Positions 6,287 through 13,256 of a DNA stretch of 37,278 nt are shown one piece after another. A model generated the notes under the pieces. That model was not told the origin of the DNA, ran no database searches, and saw only the letters and a list, made by a program, of their open reading frames with translations. The stretch lies in IMG/VR virus record IMGVR_UViG_3300046460_000419, positions 1 to 37,278 of that record; one strand, given 5' to 3'. The stretch's first letter is position 1. Every line of letters begins with the position of its first letter. The stretch comes from a virus. Both the position numbers and the translations under genes were made by a program.

Positions 6287-7389
6287 CCGCCCCCGCCCGC
6301 CGAGAACTGCCCCACGCCCCCGACCGCGTGCGCGCCGAGCTGCAGAGCCGCGTGCTGTCGCTGTTGCCAGCCCTGGGGATCAACGACCAGGCCCGCGCGG
6401 GGATCGTCACGCCGCTGAACCCGACGCGGGTCGACCGCAAGGCCGGGTCGTTCGTGATCTGGACGCAGGGCGACGCCATCGGGGCTTGGCAGGACTACGC
6501 CACGGGCGAGAAGGGCGATGTGTTCGACCTGATCGTCTATCTGGGCCGCCTGGCCCGGTGGATCGACGCCTATTGGTGGGCTTGCGAATTCCTGGGCTGG
6601 GGGCGGGGCGAGGTGCGCGCCGCCGGCAGCGGCCAGCTGGACCGCGAACGGATGGAGCGCGAGCGCAAGGCCGCTCTGGCGCGCCAGAAGGCCGACGACG
6701 CCCAGGTGGCGCGCAAGGCCAAGGGGTTCTGGCTGTCGGCCGCCGAGGACATCCGGGGCACGCTGGCCTGGACCTATCTGACCCAGGCGCGGGGCCTGCC
6801 GCTGGACAACCTCAAGCGCGTGCCCGGCGCTTTGCGGTTCGCGCCCCAGCTGGAGCACGTCGAGCGCGAGACGGGCGAGATCACCGAATGGCCGGCGCTG
6901 GTCTCGGCGATGAGCCATTGGGAAGGCGGCGACATCCGCGCCGTGCACCGTACCTATCTGGCGGCCGACGGCCTGGGCAAGGCCCCGGTGGCCACGGCCA
7001 AGAAGATGCTGGGCGGCGCCCGAGGCTGCGCCATCCGCGTGTGGAAGGGCGAGGGCGACCTGTCGCCGGAACAGGCGGCCAAGGCGGGCAAGACCGCGCC
7101 GCTGATCATCACCGAAGGCATTGAAGACGCCCTGACGGCCGCCATCGCGCGGCCGCAGGATCGCGTCTGGGCGGCGGGCTCGCTGAGCCTGCTGGGCACG
7201 CTGGGCTGGCCCGCTTGCGCCAGCGCCGTGGTGCTGGTCGCCGACAACGACTGGGAAAAGCCCCAGGCCATGGCCGCCTTCGAGAAGGTGCTGGGCCACT
7301 GGGAAAGCATGCGCGGCGGGCGACCCCTGAAGGTGGTGCGCGCCCAGGCCGGCAAGGATCTCAACGACTGGGCTAGGGGAGTGGAATGA
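6283..7389 (+). CDS. TOPRIM-domain primase-like protein
   Basis: A 368-residue protein. The N-terminal region (about 45-95) has the GSFVIWTQGDAIGAWQDYATGEKGDVFDLI pattern common in phage primase-like proteins just before the synthesis core; no clear zinc finger is visible. The C-terminal region (about 272-350) is a TOPRIM fold: LIITEGIEDAL with acidic E278, and VADND with D321 and D323, ending in GKDLNDWARG. TOPRIM proteins of this type make RNA primers or act with a helicase at phage forks. Here the SF3-like helicase at 9043 is the likely partner. The ATG at 6283 overlaps the methylase stop (ATGA), and its own stop overlaps the next ATG. Confidence 0.8.
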   Translation: MTAPARRELPHAPDRVRAELQSRVLSLLPALGINDQARAGIVTPLNPTRVDRKAGSFVIWTQGDAIGAWQDYATGEKGDVFDLIVYLGRLARWIDAYWWACEFLGWGRGEVRAAGSGQLDRERMERERKAALARQKADDAQVARKAKGFWLSAAEDIRGTLAWTYLTQARGLPLDNLKRVPGALRFAPQLEHVERETGEITEWPALVSAMSHWEGGDIRAVHRTYLAADGLGKAPVATAKKMLGGARGCAIRVWKGEGDLSPEQAAKAGKTAPLIITEGIEDALTAAIARPQDRVWAAGSLSLLGTLGWPACASAVVLVADNDWEKPQAMAAFEKVLGHWESMRGGRPLKVVRAQAGKDLNDWARGVE

Positions 7390-7838
7390 CCACCATGTGG
7401 GTATTGCTGGCTGTGTTGCTGGCCCTCGCCGTTCTCGCCTGGGTCGCGGCTGTGATCGACGAAGAAGAATATGGACAGCCGAGCCGTTTCAGCCGAGCGG
7501 TCGCCGCCGGTGTTGAACAGGCGCTGCAGGACGCCCAGCGGCCTGGAGGCCTGTTCGATCAGGCCATCAACGACGTGCTGGTCCAGGAAGCGAAAAAGAA
7601 TGCGCCCGTCGTCGGGCCTTTGAACCTGGTGCAGTTCGTCTGGCAGATGGCCTTCGAGTTCATCCGCGCCGGCGATCTGAAGGCGGACGACGCCAGCAAG
7701 ATGGCGATCGACACCCTCAAGGAATTCCTGCGCGCCGAGAAGATCCGCTTCGGAGACCCCGGCTATGCCTGGGATCAGTCGGCGGCCGTCATCTTGGCTC
7801 GCGAATGCGCGATCGACTACTGGGAAGCGGTCGCATGA
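7386..7838 (+). CDS. N-terminally membrane-anchored hypothetical protein
   Basis: A 150-residue protein with a clear hydrophobic helix at residues 4-24 (MWVLLAVLLALAVLAWVAAVI) followed by an acidic EEE and a soluble helical domain. The topology is probably one inner-membrane span with the bulk on one side, or an uncleaved signal anchor. No family recognised. It overlaps both neighbours by ATGA and sits between the primase-like protein and other early genes, so it might tether replication or host-takeover functions to the membrane; that is only inference. Confidence 0.6.
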   Translation: MTTMWVLLAVLLALAVLAWVAAVIDEEEYGQPSRFSRAVAAGVEQALQDAQRPGGLFDQAINDVLVQEAKKNAPVVGPLNLVQFVWQMAFEFIRAGDLKADDASKMAIDTLKEFLRAEKIRFGDPGYAWDQSAAVILARECAIDYWEAVA

Positions 7839-8092
7839 GCAAGGTCATCCACCTGACCAAGGTTCAGCGCCTGCAGGTCGAGGCGATCGAGGCCGAGCTG
7901 AAGCCCTGGGGCCTGCGCTCGCAGCTGGTCAACGAAGGCAAGCACATGTGCCTGAAGGTGTTCGGCCCCAAGGGCGGATGCTGGCGCATCACCTTCGCCG
8001 GCACGCCCCGCGACGAGGGCTCGGCGGTGAACATCAGCCGCCAGAAGGCCAAGCGCCTGATTAGGGACATCAACGCGAGGGCGGGGCTGTGA
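7835..8092 (+). CDS. Small basic hypothetical protein
   Basis: An 85-residue protein starting MSKVIHLTKVQRLQVEAI. The middle reads KHMCLKVFGPKGGCWRITFAGTPRDEGSAVNISRQKAKRLI, a beta-beta-beta-alpha pattern slightly reminiscent of dsRNA-binding or HicA-like folds, but without their signature residues. The ATG at 7835 overlaps the previous stop (ATGA), and the next gene starts on its stop (GTGA). Probably a nucleic-acid-binding accessory protein; uncertain. Confidence 0.55.
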   Translation: MSKVIHLTKVQRLQVEAIEAELKPWGLRSQLVNEGKHMCLKVFGPKGGCWRITFAGTPRDEGSAVNISRQKAKRLIRDINARAGL

Positions 8093-8760
8093 GAGTTCTC
8101 GTCGGCTGCGAGACCAGCGGAGTGGTCCGCCGGGCATTTGCTGCTCTAGGCCATGACGCATGGTCGTGCGACCTGCTCCCGGCCGAGGACGGTTCAAATC
8201 GTCACTTTGTGGGCGACCTTCGCGATTTCCTTAGCGGTGACTGGGATCTGCTCGCCGTGATGCATCCGCCGTGCACCCGCCTTTGCAAGAGCGGGGTTCG
8301 GTGGCTGCACGTGCCGCCACCGGGGCGGACCTTAGAGGAAATGTGGAGCGAGCTGGACGAGGGCGCCGCCTTCTTCTCAGCTTGCTGGAATGCTCCGATC
8401 GAGCGGATCTGCATCGAGAACCCCCAGATGCACCGGTACGCCAGGGAGCGCATCAGGAACTATCGCCGGCCCGCGCAGTACATCCAGCCTTGGTGGTTTG
8501 GCGCGCCCTTCTTCAAGGGCACGGGTCTTCATCTGAAGAACCTGCCGGTACTGATCCCGACCAACAAGCTTACCCCGCCCGCGCCGGGGACGCCTGAACA
8601 CCGGGCCTGGGCGATGATCCATCGCGCGCGTCCAGGACCGGATCGCTGGCGGGTGCGTAGTCGCACGTTTGATCCAGTCGCGGCTGCTTTTGCAGCGCAA
8701 TGGGGCGACCTAGACGGGATGACGCCGACACAGCGTGACCTGTTCGAGGGTTGCGCATGA
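8089..8760 (+). CDS. Cytosine methyltransferase-like Rossmann protein
   Basis: A 223-residue protein starting (GTG) MRVLVGCETSGVVRRAFAALGHDAWSCDL, a class I SAM-binding strand-loop like that of C5 cytosine methylases, followed by the acidic DLRDFL and a VMHPPCTRLCKSG segment that resembles the catalytic PPC motif. The protein is shorter than full C5 methylases and lacks an obvious target-recognition domain and motifs IX-X. It belongs to a phage family often labelled DNA methyltransferase without proof. By eye its G+C is lower than that of its neighbours, suggesting separate acquisition. GTGA and ATGA overlaps tie it into the early operon. Activity and target are unknown. Confidence 0.6.
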   Translation: MRVLVGCETSGVVRRAFAALGHDAWSCDLLPAEDGSNRHFVGDLRDFLSGDWDLLAVMHPPCTRLCKSGVRWLHVPPPGRTLEEMWSELDEGAAFFSACWNAPIERICIENPQMHRYARERIRNYRRPAQYIQPWWFGAPFFKGTGLHLKNLPVLIPTNKLTPPAPGTPEHRAWAMIHRARPGPDRWRVRSRTFDPVAAAFAAQWGDLDGMTPTQRDLFEGCA

Positions 8761-9053
8761 CCTGGACATCTCGCGCCACCCAACCGCCCCAAGGCAACAC
8801 GTTCGCGTTCGGCCATAACAGCTGGATCTGGGCGCAGTTCGATCTTCTGCCGCAGCTGGTCCGAGACGTCATCAACTACGCGCCCCTGCAGATGGGCACC
8901 GACCGCGCGACTAAGGCCCTGCAGGGCGGCGCGTCCGTCGATGTCGTGGCGCGCCAGGAGGTGCTGCTGGCCAAGCGCTTCATTGGCGAACTGACCCTCG
9001 ACACCTACGGCCCCGACCATCCTCAAGCGCCGAGATCCTATCGTGACGCGTAA
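8757..9053 (+). CDS. Hypothetical early protein upstream of helicase
   Basis: A 98-residue protein starting MTWTSRATQPPQGNTFAFGHNSWIWAQFDLLPQLVRDVINYAP. No domain is recognised. The C-terminal half has regular helices (VVARQEVLLAKRFIGEL). ATG at 8757 overlaps the methyltransferase stop (ATGA); a TTG two codons earlier is less likely. Its last 11 bases overlap the GTG of the helicase gene, implying coupled translation and perhaps a shared role in replication. Confidence 0.55.
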   Translation: MTWTSRATQPPQGNTFAFGHNSWIWAQFDLLPQLVRDVINYAPLQMGTDRATKALQGGASVDVVARQEVLLAKRFIGELTLDTYGPDHPQAPRSYRDA

Positions 9054-10956
9054 GACCCCCGACCCCTTCGACGAAATCGGCCTGGCCCTGGCGATCGAGG
9101 CCGAGGATCTGGAAGACCTGCGCGAGATCTCCAAGGCCGATCCGCAACAGGGCTTCGCGATGGACATTCGCGACGCCATGGGCCGCATCCTGGCGACCGA
9201 CATCGGGCCAGGCGCGTGGCTGGGCTACGAAGACCCGCTGACGGCCCTGCCGCCCATGTGCCCGGTGGTCCCACTGGGCAAGAACGAGGACGTCTATTTC
9301 TTCCTCAACACCCTGGGCGCGATCGAGGCCTTCAAGGCCAATTCCAGCGGCAAGGGGCCGATCGGGTCGATCTTCGCCGGCCGCTCGCGCTGGCTGGAAT
9401 GGGCTTGGCCCCGCTTTGGCAAGCCGACCAAGGGCGGCCCGGCGCCGGTGCAGGGCTGGGACGCCGACGACGCCCGCCAGGCCCTGCAGGATGCTTGCGC
9501 CTATATCGGCGTGTTCGACGACACCGACCGCGTGCGCGGCCGGGGAGCGTGGAAGGACCACAATGGCGGGCTGATCTATCACGCCGGTGACCGCGTGCTG
9601 TTCCGCGGCCGCTGGTTGCCGCCCGGCCGACATGGCGAGTGGGTGTTTCCCGCGCGGCCGCCGCTGCCCAGGCCCTGGCCTGACAAGGTGGCGGTCGAGG
9701 ACGGCTATGGCCCGGCGCGCGAGCTGCTGGAGGTGTTCGAAACCTGGAACTGGCGACGGCCCGAGATCGACGCCAAGCTGCTCTTGGGCTTCACGGCCAT
9801 GTCGATGCTGTCGGGCGCCTTGGCCTGGCGCTCGGCCTGCTACCTGACCGGCGAGCGCGGATCGGGCAAATCGACCCTGCAGGAGGTGCTGGGCGTCGTG
9901 CTGGGCCGCGCCCTGCACAAGAGCGTCAACACCAGCGGGCCGGGCATCTATCAGAAGCTGCGGCACGACTGCACGCCGGTGTGGGTGGACGAGCTGGAAG
10001 CCCAGTCCGAGAACAACATGCGCAAGGTGATCGAGATCATCGAGCTGATCCGCACCGCCAGTTCGGGCGGGTCGATCAACCGGGGCTCGTCCGAAGGGAT
10101 CGCGCGGGAGTATCAGTGCCGCAGCCCGTTCATCGCCTCGTCGATCAACATCCCGCCCATGCGCGGCCAGGACCAGAGCCGGTTCGCGGTGCTGCAGCTG
10201 CAGCCGTTCCCCGAGCTGCCCGAGGGCGAGGAGCCCAAGGATCTGTCGTTCGAGGAAAGCCAGCTGGGCAAGATCGGCCGCCAGCTGCTGCGACGGATGA
10301 TCGACGGCTGGCCGCGCTGGCCGGCGGTGCTGAAGGACTTCCGCCACGCCCTGATCCGCGCCGGTCATGACCCGCGCGGGGCCGACCAGTTCGGCGTGCT
10401 GCTGGCCGCCGGCCACATCGCCGCGTCGGACGATGCGCCCGACCAGGCCACGCTGGAGTTCTGGGCCAAGGCCCTGGCCCCCCAGAACCTGGCCGAGACC
10501 GCAAACAAGACGGAAGACTGGCGCGAGTGCCTACACCACATGCTCGACGTCGTGCCCGAGGCCCTGAAGCACCGCACGGGCGGCTCCAACAGCATCGGCG
10601 GCATCCTCGCGGCCTATCGCAAGGGTCACACCGAGCACATGACCGAGGATGTCGAGCGGGCGTGCGCCCAGGTCGGCCTGGCGATCAGCTGGCCCAGAGG
10701 CGAAACCCCGACCTGGGAGAGCGCGCGGCTGTTCGTCCCAGGGTCGCACCCCGAGGTGCGCAAGCTGTTCGCGGGCACGACATGGCAGGGGCTTTCTGGC
10801 GCCACCGGCGTCTGGGCCTCGACCCTGCAGCGCGCGCCGGCCGAGATCGCCGAGACGGGCAATTGCGGCAAGGGCTTGGACAAGAAGCGCTGGGGCGTCT
10901 TCATCCGCCTGGCCAAGGCCTATCCTGACGATGGCCCAGCCGAAGACGCGGTTTAG
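9043..10956 (+). CDS. SF3-like replicative helicase ATPase
   Basis: A 637-residue protein with a central ATPase core of superfamily 3/D5 style. Walker A is GERGSGKST (G270-T278, K276), Walker B is VWVDELE (D316, E317), and a motif C-like SSINIPP (N369) is followed by the RF...LQLQPF strand. The N-terminal 230 residues carry no recognised polymerase or primase motif, and the C-terminal 200 are probably helical and DNA-binding. SF3 helicases act as origin-binding ring helicases in phages such as P4 and in small eukaryotic viruses, so this is the likely initiator or fork helicase, partnered by the TOPRIM protein at 6283. The start is GTG at 9043, overlapping the previous gene by 11 bases. Last gene of the early right operon. 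Confidence 0.75.
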   Translation: MTRKTPDPFDEIGLALAIEAEDLEDLREISKADPQQGFAMDIRDAMGRILATDIGPGAWLGYEDPLTALPPMCPVVPLGKNEDVYFFLNTLGAIEAFKANSSGKGPIGSIFAGRSRWLEWAWPRFGKPTKGGPAPVQGWDADDARQALQDACAYIGVFDDTDRVRGRGAWKDHNGGLIYHAGDRVLFRGRWLPPGRHGEWVFPARPPLPRPWPDKVAVEDGYGPARELLEVFETWNWRRPEIDAKLLLGFTAMSMLSGALAWRSACYLTGERGSGKSTLQEVLGVVLGRALHKSVNTSGPGIYQKLRHDCTPVWVDELEAQSENNMRKVIEIIELIRTASSGGSINRGSSEGIAREYQCRSPFIASSINIPPMRGQDQSRFAVLQLQPFPELPEGEEPKDLSFEESQLGKIGRQLLRRMIDGWPRWPAVLKDFRHALIRAGHDPRGADQFGVLLAAGHIAASDDAPDQATLEFWAKALAPQNLAETANKTEDWRECLHHMLDVVPEALKHRTGGSNSIGGILAAYRKGHTEHMTEDVERACAQVGLAISWPRGETPTWESARLFVPGSHPEVRKLFAGTTWQGLSGATGVWASTLQRAPAEIAETGNCGKGLDKKRWGVFIRLAKAYPDDGPAEDAV

Positions 10957-11038
10957 GCGTAGAGCCATAGGCTAGGCTGGCCACAGCAGCGATAATCGGG
11001 CAAAACCTCCTCCGCGTGTATTGCGTCAGGGGGTTAGC

Positions 11039-12397
11039 TTGTCCGTTGTTCAATCCGTTCGCCAGCCCGCAGGCGTGAGCCGCGAAGCGCCAAAGTCTGA
11101 CGTCGTCCCTCTCCGCGCTGGTGACAAGCTCGCGCTGACCTTCGTCCTGGCGCCCGCCGTCATCGACTATCGGTTCGAGAACCCCAACGGGTTCACGCTC
11201 GGCTTTTATGGCCTCCTGACGGTCCTGGCGCTGTTTGGGTCTCTGTCGCTGGTGAAGTGCTACGGCCTCAAGGCCGGATCCTGGTCGAACAAGGTCGCGC
11301 TGGTCGCCTTCCTGTTCCTGCTGGAGACGTCCCTGGTGGGCATGATGCGAGGACAGACGTTCTTCGCCGTCTTCCGCGCCATGCCGCCTGTGCTGTTCTT
11401 CCCCCTGGGCTTGCTCGCGATCAGCGCCCTGCAGAACTCCGGGCAAGATTGCCGGGCGGTCTGGCGTCATGTCGTCAGGGCGTCGGTGATCGCTCTATTC
11501 GTTCAGCTGGCGATGGCGATCTTCGTGCGCGGGGTAGACCTAGCCACCGTCCGCTACCAGGTGCTTAGCGGCGCGGCTCCCCTACTCACGGGCTATGCGG
11601 TTTGGGCGCTGTTCTTCGGCGGCCTGAGCGCGGCCACCATGGGCGTGATCGTGCTGCACGTCAGCGTCATTCTGCTGTCGGTCACCCGGACCCAAGTCGC
11701 GATCGGCGCGGCGGCCGCCCTGGCGGCCGTGATTGGCTCCAAGGGGCAGGCGCTGAACCTTCGCCGCCTAGGCCCCGCGCTCCTGGGCACGATGGTGCTG
11801 CTGCTCGGGATCGTCGGCGTGGGATCGGTCTTGCCCGGCGCGCCGCTAGAACGATGGGCCTATCGCCTGTTCGAGGTGCAGGGCGCGCACCATGGGCTGG
11901 ACATCACCGCCGTGACGCGTGAGGGCGAGGCGCGCTACCAGATGTCGCAGATTTCGAGTTCGACCAGTGGCGCGCTGTTCGGCTTCGGGCTCGCCGCTCC
12001 GACGAAGTTTGACTCTGCCGCTCAGCAGCTCGTCTACTTGATCCTTGGTCGCAAGTATGCCGACTGGAACGAAAGCGGGATCGGGCACAACAACTATGTC
12101 GGCACCGTCTTCGTCGGCGGCCTCTTGTTCGGCGGCGCCCTGATCTTCATGCAAGCCGTGGCGCTGTGGCAGGCCTTGGTGGGGATCGGCCGGATGGTTC
12201 GCCCCACGCTCATGCCGCGCTTTGGGGTCCTGATAGCCGCGCCGCTGGCCTATATCTCGTACCTGGCCTTCGGGATGCTAGGCGGGACACTGGCGGTGCG
12301 GTCGATGTCGATGTTCATGGGGATCACTTTGGCGCTCGCGTGCTGGGTCTATGACGCCAGCAAGCCGGCACAGGCCCCGCAGCGCCCCGGCCACTGA
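11039..12397 (+). CDS. Wzy-like O-antigen polymerase (lysogenic conversion candidate)
   Basis: A roughly 452-residue polytopic membrane protein with about ten or more hydrophobic helices and a large loop at about residues 270-345 containing GHNNYVGTVFVGG, the arrangement typical of Wzy polymerases and O-antigen ligases. These inner-membrane proteins join polysaccharide repeat units in the periplasm. When carried by phages they alter surface glycan linkage and so block adsorption by related phages. The start is uncertain: TTG at 11039 has GGGGG about six bases upstream, with an in-frame TTG at 11021 and a GTG further in as alternatives. It lies 82 bases after the helicase gene, outside the coupled operon. 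GATAAT at 10991-10996 could be a -10, but no good -35 is seen. It resembles a moron gene expressed in the lysogen (inference). Confidence 0.75.
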   Translation: MSVVQSVRQPAGVSREAPKSDVVPLRAGDKLALTFVLAPAVIDYRFENPNGFTLGFYGLLTVLALFGSLSLVKCYGLKAGSWSNKVALVAFLFLLETSLVGMMRGQTFFAVFRAMPPVLFFPLGLLAISALQNSGQDCRAVWRHVVRASVIALFVQLAMAIFVRGVDLATVRYQVLSGAAPLLTGYAVWALFFGGLSAATMGVIVLHVSVILLSVTRTQVAIGAAAALAAVIGSKGQALNLRRLGPALLGTMVLLLGIVGVGSVLPGAPLERWAYRLFEVQGAHHGLDITAVTREGEARYQMSQISSSTSGALFGFGLAAPTKFDSAAQQLVYLILGRKYADWNESGIGHNNYVGTVFVGGLLFGGALIFMQAVALWQALVGIGRMVRPTLMPRFGVLIAAPLAYISYLAFGMLGGTLAVRSMSMFMGITLALACWVYDASKPAQAPQRPGH

Positions 12398-12512
12398 TCC
12401 ACTCACGATAAGCGGCCAGCTCGTCGCGCTCTTGCGCGGCGGGCGGTGCGGCCGCGTGTCCAGCTTGGCGACGAGGTGAGGGCGCGCTGCAGCGCGCTCC
12501 GCTTTCCTTCAC
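12324..12512 (-). CDS. Possible small protein antisense to wzy-like 3' end
   Basis: A 62-residue reading frame starting at GTG 12512, which overlaps the stop of the zinc-ribbon gene as GTGA, the same coupling used throughout this phage. The sequence MKESGARCSAPSPRR is followed by the protein-like segment ERDELAAYREWISGRG. It has no ribosome site of its own. Its last 74 bases lie opposite the end of the polymerase gene, so the two transcripts would overlap tail to tail. It could be spurious; the coupled start and plausible helix are the only support. Confidence 0.35.
   Translation of the reverse strand: MKESGARCSAPSPRRQAGHAAAPPAAQERDELAAYREWISGRGAAGPVPACWRHRPSTRAPK
12482..12497. repeat. 16-bp perfect palindrome between convergent genes
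   Basis: GCGCGC-TGCA-GCGCGC is perfectly self-complementary and lies between the end of the polymerase gene (plus) and the zinc-ribbon gene (minus), inside the possible small minus-strand frame. On the plus strand it is followed by CTCCGCTTTCCTTC, so it may act as a weak terminator of the polymerase transcript. Confidence 0.4.
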
Positions 12513-12853
12513 TGGAGCGGGCGTGAGCCCGCGACATGACAAGCGCGGCCCGCGCCTCGCGCGGGTCGCACCGCCTTTTCTTCCTCGGTGACGCGGTGGC
12601 ACAGGCCTTGGGCGGTCGGGGTCCAGCATTCCAGCTGCCGCCGGTGATAGCCGTCGCGATAGACCGAAACCCCGACCCCAGGATGGCCGCAGGACGGGCA
12701 AACGAACCAGCCTGACCTGGCCAGCTCCTCGACCGTGAACGCCCGCATGGCGGGGCACTGGGCGCGGGCAGGGGTCATGTGGCCGGCGCGGCAAGCGCCG
12801 CAGCCGACATAGAGGCTCAAATCGTGGTCCTGACAGTGGCCGAGGGTGCGCAT
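12509..12853 (-). CDS. Small cysteine-rich (zinc-ribbon-like) protein
   Basis: A 114-residue protein with two CxxC knuckles, CGAC at about residues 18-21 and CPSC at about 52-55, plus further Cys near 7, 33 and 76, consistent with one or two zinc ribbons. Between them lies an ordinary helix (MRAFTVEELARSGWF), and the C-terminal tail is basic. It is the only leftward gene in the right half of the genome, alone or with the small frame after it, between the surface-polymerase gene and the repeat array. Such proteins usually bind DNA or RNA polymerase. The ATG at 12853 has no clear ribosome site. Confidence 0.55.
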   Translation of the reverse strand: MRTLGHCQDHDLSLYVGCGACRAGHMTPARAQCPAMRAFTVEELARSGWFVCPSCGHPGVGVSVYRDGYHRRQLECWTPTAQGLCHRVTEEEKAVRPARGAGRACHVAGSRPLQ

Positions 12854-12991
12854 GGGCGGCTGTTCTACGCTCGCAGCGCGCGGCCGTCACGCCCGCACCC
12901 GGACCCCGCGACGCTTCCTTATCCCGTCCCGGACCCTCGCCCTTACAACCAGCATGAGGCCAAGGGACGTCTTGAGCAGGGTCTGGGGACC

Positions 12992-13233
12992 TTCCAGACA
13001 TTCCACGCGGCCTTCCACCCTAAAGCGAGTGACTTCAACGACTTGACGCCCTTGGAAGGCGTGGAAGGCGTGGAATGTCGTTTCGGCCCTATCACGTGAG
13101 AAAGGGGGATCTGATCACGTGAAAAGCACGCGCTATGGGAACAGGTACATTCCACACCTTCCAGACATTCCAAGATATCCATCCCTCGGAAAACACAGCG
13201 AAAATGATGGAATAAGCGGTGGAAGCCGTGGAA
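12992..13233. repeat. Dyad-symmetric array of twelve TTCCA/TGGAA pentamers
   Basis: Four clusters of three. TTCCA begins at 12992, 13001, 13013 and again at 13150, 13159, 13168. TGGAA begins at 13053, 13062, 13071 and again at 13208, 13220, 13229. Spacings are 9 and 12; 9 and 9; 9 and 9; 12 and 9. All twelve copies map onto each other under a two-fold axis at 13112/13113, because mirrored coordinates always sum to 26225. Both cluster-to-cluster gaps are 35 bases and the central gap is 74. The extended unit is close to a 9-mer, (G/C)RCMTTCCA. Placement 24 bases before the small terminase gene suggests a packaging site; the iteron style also fits an origin bound by the SF3-like helicase. Confidence 0.85.
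13091..13123. promoter_or_regulatory. Paired ATCACGTGA sites
   Basis: ATCACGTGA occurs at 13091-13099 and 13115-13123, 24 bases apart. The inner TCACGTGA is a perfect 8-base palindrome. Both lie in the central 74-base gap of the pentamer array, though not symmetric about its axis. They look like binding sites for a dimeric regulator or architectural protein, possibly acting on the late promoter for 13257. Confidence 0.5.
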
Positions 13234-13256
13234 TGTGAATTAAATAGGGGCTTTTA

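Larger units (their letters stand above)
12854..13256. other. 403-base gap carrying symmetric repeat array
   Basis: No convincing gene on either strand. Bases 12854-12980 show nothing I can interpret. Bases 12992-13233 carry the mirror-symmetric array of twelve pentamers, with two TCACGTGA palindromes in its central gap. Bases 13234-13256 are A+T-rich (GAATTAAATAGGGG) and provide the ribosome site for the small terminase gene. The reading frames in this gap are short and consist mostly of the repeats, so I treat it as cis-acting DNA. Confidence 0.7.

Noticed and set aside
8191-8200. GGTTCAAATC, resembling a tRNA T-loop
   Set aside because: It lies inside the methyltransferase-like gene, and no acceptor, D or anticodon arms can be folded around it.
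8980-10416. 478-residue minus-strand reading frame opposite the SF3-like helicase gene
   Set aside because: The plus strand carries Walker A and B motifs and operon overlaps; the minus frame is low-complexity shadow.
12324-13001. 225-residue minus-strand frame spanning the zinc-ribbon gene
   Set aside because: Over 12513-13001 it is a Pro/Arg-rich shadow of the better 12509-12853 frame; only its last 62 codons look plausible and are listed separately.
12943-13182. 79-residue minus-strand frame within the pentamer array
   Set aside because: Its codons are largely the repeats themselves, and the mirror symmetry of the array is better explained by cis-acting DNA than by coding.
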